Shown piece by piece: positions 1 to 5,106 of a stretch of 5,106 nt of DNA; within the stretch, counting starts at the first letter, position 1; every line of letters starts with the position of its first letter. Both the position numbers and the translations under genes were made by a program. The stretch comes from Rhizobium sp. Q54 (GTDB lineage Bacteria; Pseudomonadota; Alphaproteobacteria; Rhizobiales; Beijerinckiaceae). Under the pieces are notes generated by a model. It worked only from the letters and a program-made list of their open reading frames with translations, was not told where the DNA came from and ran no database searches. The stretch is taken from the NCBI GenBank assembly GCA_945901195.1, contig CAMDKB010000341.1, positions 1-5,106 of the forward strand. The letters run 5' to 3'.

Positions 1-17
1 GAAAAGCTGGCGTTGTG

Positions 18-661
18 ATGAAATTTCCTAGTCTGCGACTTCTGATTGCGGCGGGCATGTGCCAGACAGGTCTATCTGCGATGCCTGCGTTTGCGGATAG
101 TAGTTCTCGTCCAGAGAACAACAAGGTATTTGCCAGGCAAATTCTCGCCACGCCCGAAGCCTTCTCAAGCGGCAGAGTCTATTATGCGCGGATTTATACT
201 GCGGTCCATCTGACAGCTCATCCCAGCCAAAAAGTGCGCAAGGTTCTCGAGCTGTTTCGGCGCGAAGTTGAAAGGGGCGAAGAATTTGCAACCGCCTGGA
301 GGTTTCGCTTTGGTGTGAATTTGCGCGGGAGGGCGATATTTTTCGCACAGGCGGAGATTGCGGACAGGCGACGCCGGAATCCGGCGATGCACAGGCAACG
401 GGCAGGTTGGCTATAGATTGCGGCGTCGATTGTGAGGGTGGCGGTATTTCTGTTGCGCCGGGGCTAAAGCCAAATACGATCCAGGTCGGGCTGGAGAAAA
501 TTCGGATGAACTATGGCGGCAAGGATGGTGGTGCACATTCGAGAGATATTGAAAGTGGGGTAGACGACCGCACCTTCATCTTGCAAGCTGTCAAACTCGA
601 TGATTGCAAACCGTTGACCTACAGCGATGAAGAGCGCGAAGAGAGTTTCGGGCGAAAATAA
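18..661 (+). pseudogene. Frameshifted gene for a small exported protein of unknown function
   Basis: Two reading frames together look like one secreted protein. The first, from ATG 18 (or GTG 15), opens with a Sec-type signal peptide: K2 and R7, a hydrophobic stretch, and a probable cleavage after the AFA at about residue 27. It continues in frame to about 329 and then degrades into an Arg-rich tail ending at 416. The second frame is open from 272 to the stop at 659-661 and carries orderly sequence: GDIFRTGGDCG, CGVDCEGGGISV, then DDRTFILQAV and DDCKPL. Restoring one G to the GGG run at 327-329 reads RGEGDIFRTGG and gives about 214 residues. Four cysteines in the second half suggest disulfides in the periplasm. 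I half-recognise this as a conserved hypothetical exported protein of alphaproteobacteria, but cannot name a function. A sequencing error is an alternative to true decay, because both halves otherwise look well preserved. Confidence 0.65.
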
Positions 662-684
662 AATGCCTTCCCGTGGTTCTGCGC

Positions 685-690
685 AGGAGA
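685..690 (+). promoter_or_regulatory. Shine-Dalgarno site that decides the start at 696
   Basis: AGGAGA lies 5 bases before ATG 696. In-frame ATGs at 627 and 663 lack such a site. An in-frame GTG at 693 sits directly before the ATG but is too close to the ribosome site. The choice of 696 also makes the protein begin with its twin-arginine motif. Confidence 0.6.
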
Positions 691-695
691 ACGTG

Positions 696-1148
696 ATGGA
701 CAGACGCAGCATCTTCAAGGCCATTCTTGCCGGGGCCGGCGCAGCTTTTACATTGGGGCGAAGCCCGGCACAGGCGCAGGACAAACCCGCCGCGCGCGCG
801 ATGAGGGTTGCCTATCACCTCAGCGATGTCGACAAGGTGAATTTTGTGCTCGGCAATATCAAGAATCATATCGAAGGCACAGGTGGGCCAGGCAAAATCG
901 AGATTGTGCTGGTGGTGCATGGGCCAGCCCTGCGTGCATTCAAAAAGGCCTCCGCCGAACCAAATGTCTCCCAGAGGATGGCGACATTTTCAAAGGGTGG
1001 GGTGAAGTTCGACGTGTGTGGCAACACGATGCATGGAATGCAACTGGATCTGGCTGATCTCCTGCCGGGCTTTACCGTCGCGAATGAGGGTGGTGTTGTC
1101 AGGCTTGCGGATTTGCAGGCTCAGGGTTACGCCTATCTGAGGCCGTAA
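696..1148 (+). CDS. DsrE-family protein with probable Tat signal peptide
   Basis: A 150-residue protein. The N-terminus reads MDRRSIFKAI: the RR pair at residues 3-4 followed by S-I-F-K resembles a twin-arginine (Tat) signal. A hydrophobic Ala/Gly-rich stretch follows, with a likely cleavage after AQA at about residue 27. The mature part (about 36-150) has the DsrE/DsrF-like alpha/beta pattern: MRVAYHLSD, the strand IEIVLVVHGPAL (about 68-79), GVKFDVCGNTM with a conserved-type Cys at 108, and the ending QGYAYLRP. In the wider family this Cys can take part in sulfur relay, but many single DsrE-like proteins have no known role, and no DsrF, DsrH, TusA or other sulfur-oxidation gene is visible here. 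If exported, it would act in the periplasm. It lies 34 bp after the broken exported gene and 30 bp before the oxidoreductase, so co-transcription is possible. The family call is firm; the role is unknown. Confidence 0.85.
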   Translation: MDRRSIFKAILAGAGAAFTLGRSPAQAQDKPAARAMRVAYHLSDVDKVNFVLGNIKNHIEGTGGPGKIEIVLVVHGPALRAFKKASAEPNVSQRMATFSKGGVKFDVCGNTMHGMQLDLADLLPGFTVANEGGVVRLADLQAQGYAYLRP

Positions 1149-1164
1149 ACACTGTTCGCGGCCC

Positions 1165-1169
1165 GGAGG
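1165..1169 (+). promoter_or_regulatory. Strong Shine-Dalgarno site for the oxidoreductase
   Basis: GGAGG, continuing as GGAGGGAG, lies 9 bases before ATG 1179. It selects that start over the in-frame ATG at 1191, which has no comparable site. Confidence 0.65.
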
Positions 1170-1178
1170 GAGACCGCG

Positions 1179-2192
1179 ATGGCAGGGAATATGAGAAACT
1201 TGGGATTTGTTTTGAAATCTCGCCCCACGCGCGAAACGCCGGCAGGTGTGCATAATTTCGAGATGATCGAACGGTCTGTTGCTGACCCTGCCGACGGCCA
1301 GGTGCTTGTGCGCCAGATTTTCATGTCGCTGGATCCCTACATGCGTGGACGCATGAATGATGGCAAGAGTTACGCGCAGCCACAGAAGCTCGGTGAGATC
1401 ATGGGCGGAGGTGCGGTTGGCGAGGTGATTGCTTCACGCAACGAGCGCTTCAAGGCCGGCGACAAGGTGCTCGGCAGCGGTGGTTGGCAGCAATTTGCGC
1501 TGAGCGATGGACGTGATTTGCGCAAACTTCCGGCCGGAAGGCTGCCAATCGAAGCCTATCTGGGGCCTGCGGGGATGCCCGGCATTACCGCCTGGTATGG
1601 GACCAACAAGATTATCGGGCCGAAGCCGGGCGAAACATTCGTCGTGTCTGCTGCGACGGGCGCTGTCGGCACGGTGGTGGGCCAACTCGCCAAACTGGCG
1701 GGTGCGCGCGTTGTCGGCATTGCTGGTGGTTCCGACAAATGCCGGTTCGCGGAACAGGAAATGGGGCTCGATGTCTGCGTCGATCATCGTGCTGCGGATT
1801 TTGAAGCGCGTTTTAATGCCGCAGTTCCCGATGGCGTTGATGGACTTTTTGAAAACGTGGGGGGTGACCCCTTCCGGCTGGCGATGCGGCGGATCAATCC
1901 GTTTTCACGCATTGCACTGTGCGGGCTGGTCGCCTCAGGTTATGACGGCACGCCCACGGCCCTCGAAGATATGCGCATGGTGCTCAATGCACGGTGCCGG
2001 ATCGAGGGGTTTATCGTATCCGATCACATGCCCCTCTGGCCACAGGCGATATCCGAATTGAGCGAACACATTCTTGCCGGACGGATCAAGTGGCGAACGA
2101 GCGTTGCCGAAGGCATTGAAGCGGCGCCTGCGGCGTTTTTCGCCATGCTCAAGGGCGGTAATTTTGGCAAACAGCTGGTGCGGCTGGGATAG
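1179..2192 (+). CDS. NADP-dependent medium-chain oxidoreductase (CurA/YncB, prostaglandin-reductase-like)
   Basis: A complete 337-residue cytoplasmic enzyme of the zinc-free medium-chain dehydrogenase/reductase superfamily. The hallmark SLDPYMRGRMND (about 50-61) typifies the leukotriene B4 dehydrogenase / prostaglandin reductase / curcumin reductase branch. GMPGITAWYG (132-141) begins the nucleotide-binding part. AATGAVGTVVGQLAK (158-172) is the Rossmann dinucleotide loop, and DGLFENVGGDPF (221-232) is the conserved strand of this branch. No zinc-ligand Cys/His pattern is seen. Known members reduce the C=C bond of alpha,beta-unsaturated ketones or aldehydes with NADPH; the substrate here is not evident. 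Length matches the family. It follows the DsrE gene by 30 bp and precedes the acyl-CoA dehydrogenase pair by 92 bp. That context suggests, but does not prove, a role in processing unsaturated acyl or keto intermediates. Confidence 0.93.
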   Translation: MAGNMRNLGFVLKSRPTRETPAGVHNFEMIERSVADPADGQVLVRQIFMSLDPYMRGRMNDGKSYAQPQKLGEIMGGGAVGEVIASRNERFKAGDKVLGSGGWQQFALSDGRDLRKLPAGRLPIEAYLGPAGMPGITAWYGTNKIIGPKPGETFVVSAATGAVGTVVGQLAKLAGARVVGIAGGSDKCRFAEQEMGLDVCVDHRAADFEARFNAAVPDGVDGLFENVGGDPFRLAMRRINPFSRIALCGLVASGYDGTPTALEDMRMVLNARCRIEGFIVSDHMPLWPQAISELSEHILAGRIKWRTSVAEGIEAAPAAFFAMLKGGNFGKQLVRLG

Positions 2193-2284
2193 GCGCGTGG
2201 CCCGCAAGGTAGGTGCCCCAAGACGGGATGACACCTCACCGATTGCTTGCTACGCTGAATTATAAACGACAAGGGAAACGATCC
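2193..2284 (+). promoter_or_regulatory. Intergenic gap with a possible promoter -10 box before the dehydrogenase pair
   Basis: This 92-bp gap is longer than the other gaps in the gene run and could hold a separate promoter. TATAAA at 2261-2266 fits a -10 hexamer, but no good -35 lies 16-18 bases upstream; the nearest TTG-containing hexamer, TTGCTT at 2243-2248, is only 12 bases away. A start just downstream would leave a very short leader before ATG 2285. No convincing terminator hairpin with a T-run follows the oxidoreductase, so read-through is equally possible. Confidence 0.25.
2271..2276 (+). promoter_or_regulatory. Shine-Dalgarno site that decides the start at 2285
   Basis: AAGGGA lies 8 bases before ATG 2285. 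The frame is open further upstream to ATG 2213, but the added 24 residues do not look like an acyl-CoA dehydrogenase N-terminus. MDLRYPERVARFADEVRAF, starting at 2285, does. Confidence 0.6.
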
Positions 2285-3466
2285 ATGGACCTCAGATATC
2301 CCGAACGCGTCGCGCGTTTTGCCGATGAAGTGCGCGCTTTTGTGCGCAAGGAATTGCCGCCGGAAATTCGTGACAAGGTGCAACGGCGGCAAAAAGTGTC
2401 GGTCGAAGAAGTCAAGCTCTGGCAAAGCAAACTTTGCTCCCGCGGCTGGGCCTGTCCAGGCTGGCCGAAGGAACATGGCGGGCCGGGCTTTGATGCGCTT
2501 GAGCGCATGATTTTTGACAATGTGACCAATGAAGAAGGCGCGCCGACGGTTGTGCCCTTTGGCGAAGTCATGTTTGCACCGGTGCTGTTCGCCGTGGGCT
2601 CGCCGGAACAGAAGGCGCATTTCCTGCCAAAAATCCGGACACTGGACTATTGGTTCTGTCAGGGATTTTCCGAGCCGGGCTCAGGATCTGACCTGGCTTC
2701 GTTGCGCACACGTGCGGTGCTCGAAGGCGATGAATGGGTGATCAACGGCCAGAAGATGTGGACCAGTGGCGCACACAACGCCAATTATATCTTCATGTTG
2801 GTGCGCACCGATCCGGACGCGAAACTGCAGGAAGGCATCAGCATGCTGGTGTTTCCCATGTCTACGCCCGGCGTGACCGTGCGCCCGATTGTCACAATGG
2901 ATGGCGAGCATCACACCAACGAGACTTTCTTCGACAATGTGCGCGTGCCTAAAACTGCGATGATTGGCGAAGTCAACAAGGGCTGGACCTACGCAAAGCT
3001 TTTGCTGGGCCACGAGCGCACATCAATTGCGCGTATCGGCCAATCGAAACGTGAACTGGGGCGGTTGAAAGCGCTGGCTTCCGAGCAAAGCACCAATGGC
3101 CTCCCGCTCATGAATCATGCGCCGTTCCGCGATCGCGTTGCGGCTGTTGAAATTGAACTTATGGCGCTTGAAATTACGGCGATGCGGGCGATCGCCAAGG
3201 GCGGCTCGCCGGGGGTAGAAGCCAATCTGTTGAAAGTGAAGGGTTCGGAATTGCAGCAGCGGCTGACAGAACTTTTCATGGACGCGGCCGGTCCTTACGG
3301 TCTGCCGTTCGACCCGGAACGCGGACTTGAAAATGGCAACGAGCCCATTGGCTTTGATGAAGCTGCGTCCCTCGGGCCAAATTATCTCATGACACGCGTC
3401 GTGACGATTTACGGCGGTTCGAATGAAATCCAGCGCAATATCGTTTCCAAGACATTGGGGCTCTGA
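2285..3466 (+). CDS. Acyl-CoA dehydrogenase, PimC-like large subunit of a heteromeric enzyme
   Basis: A 393-residue flavoprotein subunit that would oxidise an acyl-CoA to its 2-enoyl-CoA, passing electrons to electron-transfer flavoprotein. The helical N-terminal domain (about 1-120) is followed by the beta-domain motif CQGFSEPGSGSD (125-136), which contacts the flavin, and MWTSGAH (158-164). Next come FFDNVRVP (215-222), LLGHERTSIAR (240-250) and the C-terminal YGGSNEIQRNI (376-386). The Glu found in the YEG motif of medium-chain enzymes is Gly377 here. Glu244 in GHER is at the place where long-chain and isovaleryl enzymes carry their base, so it is the likely catalytic residue. The RTQFG and QxxGGxG FAD-binding motifs of homotetrameric enzymes are missing. 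The pattern closely resembles pimeloyl-CoA dehydrogenase large subunit (PimC) and related paralogues. The substrate is not determinable; other dicarboxyl-, branched or ring-bearing acyl-CoAs are possible. The partner gene starts 6 bp downstream. Confidence 0.94.
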   Translation: MDLRYPERVARFADEVRAFVRKELPPEIRDKVQRRQKVSVEEVKLWQSKLCSRGWACPGWPKEHGGPGFDALERMIFDNVTNEEGAPTVVPFGEVMFAPVLFAVGSPEQKAHFLPKIRTLDYWFCQGFSEPGSGSDLASLRTRAVLEGDEWVINGQKMWTSGAHNANYIFMLVRTDPDAKLQEGISMLVFPMSTPGVTVRPIVTMDGEHHTNETFFDNVRVPKTAMIGEVNKGWTYAKLLLGHERTSIARIGQSKRELGRLKALASEQSTNGLPLMNHAPFRDRVAAVEIELMALEITAMRAIAKGGSPGVEANLLKVKGSELQQRLTELFMDAAGPYGLPFDPERGLENGNEPIGFDEAASLGPNYLMTRVVTIYGGSNEIQRNIVSKTLGL

Positions 3467-3472
3467 TCAATT

Positions 3473-4603
3473 ATGGACTTCAAACTCACTGAAACTCAGA
3501 TACTGCTTCAAGATACAGCCAACCGGCTGGTCCGGGAGCGCTACACATTTGAAGAGCGCAAGAAAATCGTCGCGGGCGAGAGCAGCTATTCGCAGGCCTT
3601 GTGGAACGAGTTTGCCGAATTGGGTTTGCTCGGTGTCGAGATTGATGAAGATTGCGGCGGCATCGGCGGTAGCTTCGCCGATCTTGCCATCGTACTGGAA
3701 GCGTTTGGGCGCGGCCTTGTGGTCGAGCCATATCTGTCGACCGTGGTCATTGGCGCAGGACTTGTCGGCGCGGCAGCTACCGGCGAGCGTCGCAAGGATA
3801 TTTTGAGCCGTATTGCCGAAGGCAAACTGAAACTCGCCCTTGCCCATGGCGAAGCCAAGGCGCGGTATGTGCTGGAGCATGTCGAGACGCGCGCGCGCCG
3901 GGATGGAGGAGACTTCGTCCTGGATGGCGCCAAAGCCGTCGTGCTGGGCGGAGACGGTGCTGACACGCTGATCGTTTCTGCGCGCACCGATGGCGGAACA
4001 AGCGACAGGAATGGCATATCGCTGTTTATGGTGGATCCAAAAGCTGCGGGCATTCACTTGCGTCCCTATCGCAATATGGATGACCGGGGCGCTGCGGAAA
4101 TCTCTTTCGAGAACGTCCGTGTGCCCGCAAGCGCCCTGCTGGGGCCGCTTAATGGTGCACTGCCTTTGATCGAGGCCGCCTATGATCGCGGCGCGGCTGC
4201 GTTGTGTTGCGATGGCATCGGCGCAATGGCGGCGATGAATGCGATCACGCTTGAATATCTGAAAACCCGTACGCAATTTGGCCGCACTATCGGAAAATTC
4301 CAGGTGCTGCAGCATCGCATGGCCGATATGGCAATGGCTGAGGAGCAAGCGCGATCCATGGCCTATCTGGCGGTGGAATATGCGACAGAAAAGGAAGCGG
4401 CTGTTCGTGGCCGGTTTATTTCGGCTGCCAAAGTTCAGATATCCAATTCCGGGCAGATTGTCGGGCGCGGCGCCATTCAATTGCACGGCGGCATAGGCAT
4501 GACGATAGAATATGTGGCAGGCCATTATCTGCGCAGGCTGACGTCGACCGAAAAAATGTTCGGGGATATCGACTATCATATCGGCAGGTTCGCTGCGGCT
4601 TAG
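3473..4603 (+). CDS. Acyl-CoA dehydrogenase, PimD-like small subunit of a heteromeric enzyme
   Basis: A 376-residue partner subunit. MDFKLTETQILLQDTANRLV opens the helical N-terminal domain, and CGGIGGSFADLAIVLEAFGRG (61-81) is the usual second helix region. The middle domain (about 115-220) lacks the T/SEPGSGSD and WTSG-type flavin motifs, but keeps SFENVRVP (211-218). The C-terminal domain retains RTQFGR (266-271) and QLHGGIGMT (336-344), which in this family bind the FAD of the neighbouring subunit. The catalytic-base position of the ER motif reads DR (238-239), and the C-terminus ends TSTEKMFGD without a YEG or YGG motif, so it is unlikely to be active alone. Start ATG 3473 is 6 bp after the partner's stop, with only a weak GGGG at 3457-3460, so translational coupling is likely. 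The pairing matches PimD-type small subunits and the paired FadE/ChsE enzymes of actinobacterial sterol breakdown. Confidence 0.93.
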   Translation: MDFKLTETQILLQDTANRLVRERYTFEERKKIVAGESSYSQALWNEFAELGLLGVEIDEDCGGIGGSFADLAIVLEAFGRGLVVEPYLSTVVIGAGLVGAAATGERRKDILSRIAEGKLKLALAHGEAKARYVLEHVETRARRDGGDFVLDGAKAVVLGGDGADTLIVSARTDGGTSDRNGISLFMVDPKAAGIHLRPYRNMDDRGAAEISFENVRVPASALLGPLNGALPLIEAAYDRGAAALCCDGIGAMAAMNAITLEYLKTRTQFGRTIGKFQVLQHRMADMAMAEEQARSMAYLAVEYATEKEAAVRGRFISAAKVQISNSGQIVGRGAIQLHGGIGMTIEYVAGHYLRRLTSTEKMFGDIDYHIGRFAAA

Positions 4604-4626
4604 GTTGCAACTGGCCTCTTGCTACA

Positions 4627-4652
4627 CAGCGTCATGGGAAAGTGGGACGCTG
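4627..4652 (+). terminator. Possible transcript-end hairpin after the dehydrogenase operon
   Basis: CAGCGTC (4627-4633) and GACGCTG (4646-4652) form a perfect 7-bp stem around a 12-base loop, 23 bp after the stop codon. No T-run follows, so this is not a standard intrinsic terminator. It could be an mRNA 3' stabilising hairpin or chance. Confidence 0.25.
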
Positions 4653-4671
4653 CCACGCTTCGAGTGGGACG
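4641..4671 (+). repeat. Short direct repeat AGTGGGACG, two copies
   Basis: Identical 9-mers at 4641-4649 and 4663-4671 start 22 bp apart, about two helical turns. The second copy overlaps the G-quadruplex motif. Two copies could be an operator, but also chance in a G-rich stretch. Confidence 0.4.
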
Positions 4672-4681
4672 GGAGGGAGGG
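4666..4681 (+). other. Canonical G-quadruplex motif
   Basis: GGGACGGGAGGGAGGG has four runs of three G separated by loops of 2, 1 and 1 bases on the + strand, the same strand as the mRNA. Such short loops usually favour a stable parallel quadruplex. Two further GGG runs lie upstream at 4636-4638 and 4644-4646. It sits in the 3' untranslated or intergenic region, 62 bp past the small-subunit stop. Confidence 0.6.
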
Positions 4682-4842
4682 CTTCCGACTCCTTGGTATG
4701 GATTTGGATGCGGGTTGTCATTCTGGCCTATTACCATTGTGTTTATTGAATAATTTTATTACTTGAGGAAATGCTGAATTGGGGATGGAGGGAGCAGCGC
4801 GAAATTTTTAATCATGCTGCCTCTTGCAACGGCTTTGGAGTC

Positions 4843-4871
4843 TTGACCGTAGGCAATGTGGCACTCAATGT
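4843..4871 (+). promoter_or_regulatory. Possible promoter for the aminotransferase gene
   Basis: TTGACC at 4843-4848 matches five of six bases of the sigma-70 -35 consensus and lies 65 bp before the start codon. The hexamer 17 bases further on, CAATGT (4866-4871), is a poor -10, as is often the case in alphaproteobacteria. Confidence 0.25.
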
Positions 4872-4913
4872 CATTTTCATTGAAACAACCCCCTCGAAGT
4901 CGAGAGAACACAG

Positions 4914-5106
4914 ATGAATCGCAAATTCACCGACCCTTTCCTGCCGCCGGAACGCTTGCTCTTGGGCCCTGGCCCATCGCCGGTGGCTCCCGAAGTTCTC
5001 AAAGCCATGGCGCAGTCGACCATCGGTCATCTCGATCCTGCCTTCATTGGCTTGATGGACGAGTTGAAGGCCATGTTGCAGGCGTGTTTCAATACCAAGA
5101 ATGACG
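4914..5106 (+). CDS. Class V PLP aminotransferase, alanine-glyoxylate type (N-terminal part)
   Basis: The gene runs off the right edge; 64 codons are visible. The start ATG 4914 follows GAGAG (4902-4906) by 7 bases, and an in-frame TGA at 4881-4883 rules out starts further upstream. The protein begins MNRKFTDPFLPPERLLLGPGPSPV. LLLGPGPSPVAPEVLKAM (15-32) followed by TIGHLDPAFIGLMDELK (36-52) is the characteristic N-terminus of fold-type I class V aminotransferases of the alanine-glyoxylate / serine-pyruvate group, where this segment builds part of the active-site entrance. The PLP-binding lysine lies outside the window, so substrate choice (alanine, serine or ureidoglycine with glyoxylate) cannot be judged. 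The 310-bp gap with its own possible promoter suggests a transcription unit separate from the dehydrogenase genes. Confidence 0.88.
   Translation, partial: MNRKFTDPFLPPERLLLGPGPSPVAPEVLKAMAQSTIGHLDPAFIGLMDELKAMLQACFNTKND

Larger units (their letters stand above)
4604..4913. other. Non-coding 310-bp gap between the dehydrogenase pair and the aminotransferase
   Basis: No convincing gene is seen. The stretch contains a 7-bp inverted repeat (4627-4652), a direct repeat AGTGGGACG (4641-4649 and 4663-4671), a G-quadruplex motif (4666-4681), an AT-rich patch at about 4741-4764 that includes the palindrome TTATTGAATAA (4743-4753), a second G-rich stretch (4781-4792), and a possible -35 box (4843-4848). 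It probably contains the end of the upstream transcript and the promoter of the aminotransferase. Confidence 0.6.

Noticed and set aside
1507..2061. A 184-residue + strand open frame inside the oxidoreductase gene
   Set aside because: It overlaps the well-supported oxidoreductase in another frame and has no family features.
2213..2284. An upstream start (ATG 2213) for the large dehydrogenase subunit
   Set aside because: The added 24 residues do not fit the family, and the good ribosome site lies before ATG 2285.
2024..2620. A 198-residue minus-strand open frame across the oxidoreductase/dehydrogenase junction
   Set aside because: It spans two real genes and their gap antisense, with Arg/His-rich unstructured composition.
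3467..4579. A 370-residue open frame on the minus strand covering nearly the whole small-subunit gene
   Set aside because: Its protein is rich in His, Arg, Cys and Gln with no recognisable motif, while the + strand encodes a clear acyl-CoA dehydrogenase. It is an antisense shadow of a GC-rich gene.
4634..4753. A 39-codon open frame from ATG 4634 to TAA 4751-4753
   Set aside because: It has no ribosome site, overlaps the hairpin and G-quadruplex motif, and its predicted peptide resembles nothing I know.
4614..4827. Direct repeat GCCTCTTGC at 4614-4622 and 4819-4827, which could suggest a target-site duplication
   Set aside because: A 9-base match is not rare in 300 bp. There are no inverted ends or transposase remnants between the copies, so an insertion is not supported.
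4856..5104. An 82-residue + strand open frame at the right edge
   Set aside because: The frame starting at 4914 encodes a recognisable aminotransferase over the same bases; this one is a shadow.

Overview
The window looks like chromosomal DNA from a Gram-negative bacterium, most likely an alphaproteobacterium of the Hyphomicrobiales type. This is inferred from moderately high GC (roughly 55-60% by eye), codon style, and the protein families present, notably an acyl-CoA dehydrogenase pair resembling the PimC/PimD subunits known from Rhodopseudomonas. All genes lie on the + strand. No tRNA, rRNA, CRISPR array, insertion sequence or integrase is visible.

Layout. (1) 18-661: a broken gene for a small exported protein of unknown function. 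Its two halves lie in different frames and rejoin if one G is restored to the GGG run at 327-329. (2) 696-1148: a DsrE-family protein with a probable twin-arginine signal peptide. (3) 1179-2192: a zinc-free, NADPH-dependent medium-chain oxidoreductase (CurA/YncB, prostaglandin-reductase-like family). (4) 2285-3466 and 3473-4603: two acyl-CoA dehydrogenase subunits 6 bp apart. (5) 4604-4913: a 310-bp non-coding stretch with a strong G-quadruplex motif, short direct and inverted repeats and an AT-rich patch. (6) 4914 to the right edge: the first 64 codons of a class V PLP aminotransferase of the alanine-glyoxylate type.

How the genes may work together. The two dehydrogenase proteins retain complementary halves of one active site. 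The first keeps the flavin/substrate motifs and a candidate catalytic Glu. The second keeps the RTQFG and QLHGG elements that bind FAD across the subunit interface. They therefore very probably form one heteromeric enzyme that introduces the alpha,beta double bond in an acyl-CoA. The upstream oxidoreductase family reduces conjugated C=C bonds next to a carbonyl, so genes 3-5 read as a small acyl or enone processing module. Its substrate cannot be told from this sequence. The DsrE protein and the broken exported gene upstream, and the aminotransferase downstream, have no obvious functional tie to it.

The window is largely ordinary metabolic DNA. The observations most worth checking are the one-base frameshift, the split active site of the dehydrogenase pair, and the G-quadruplex motif just after the dehydrogenase genes.
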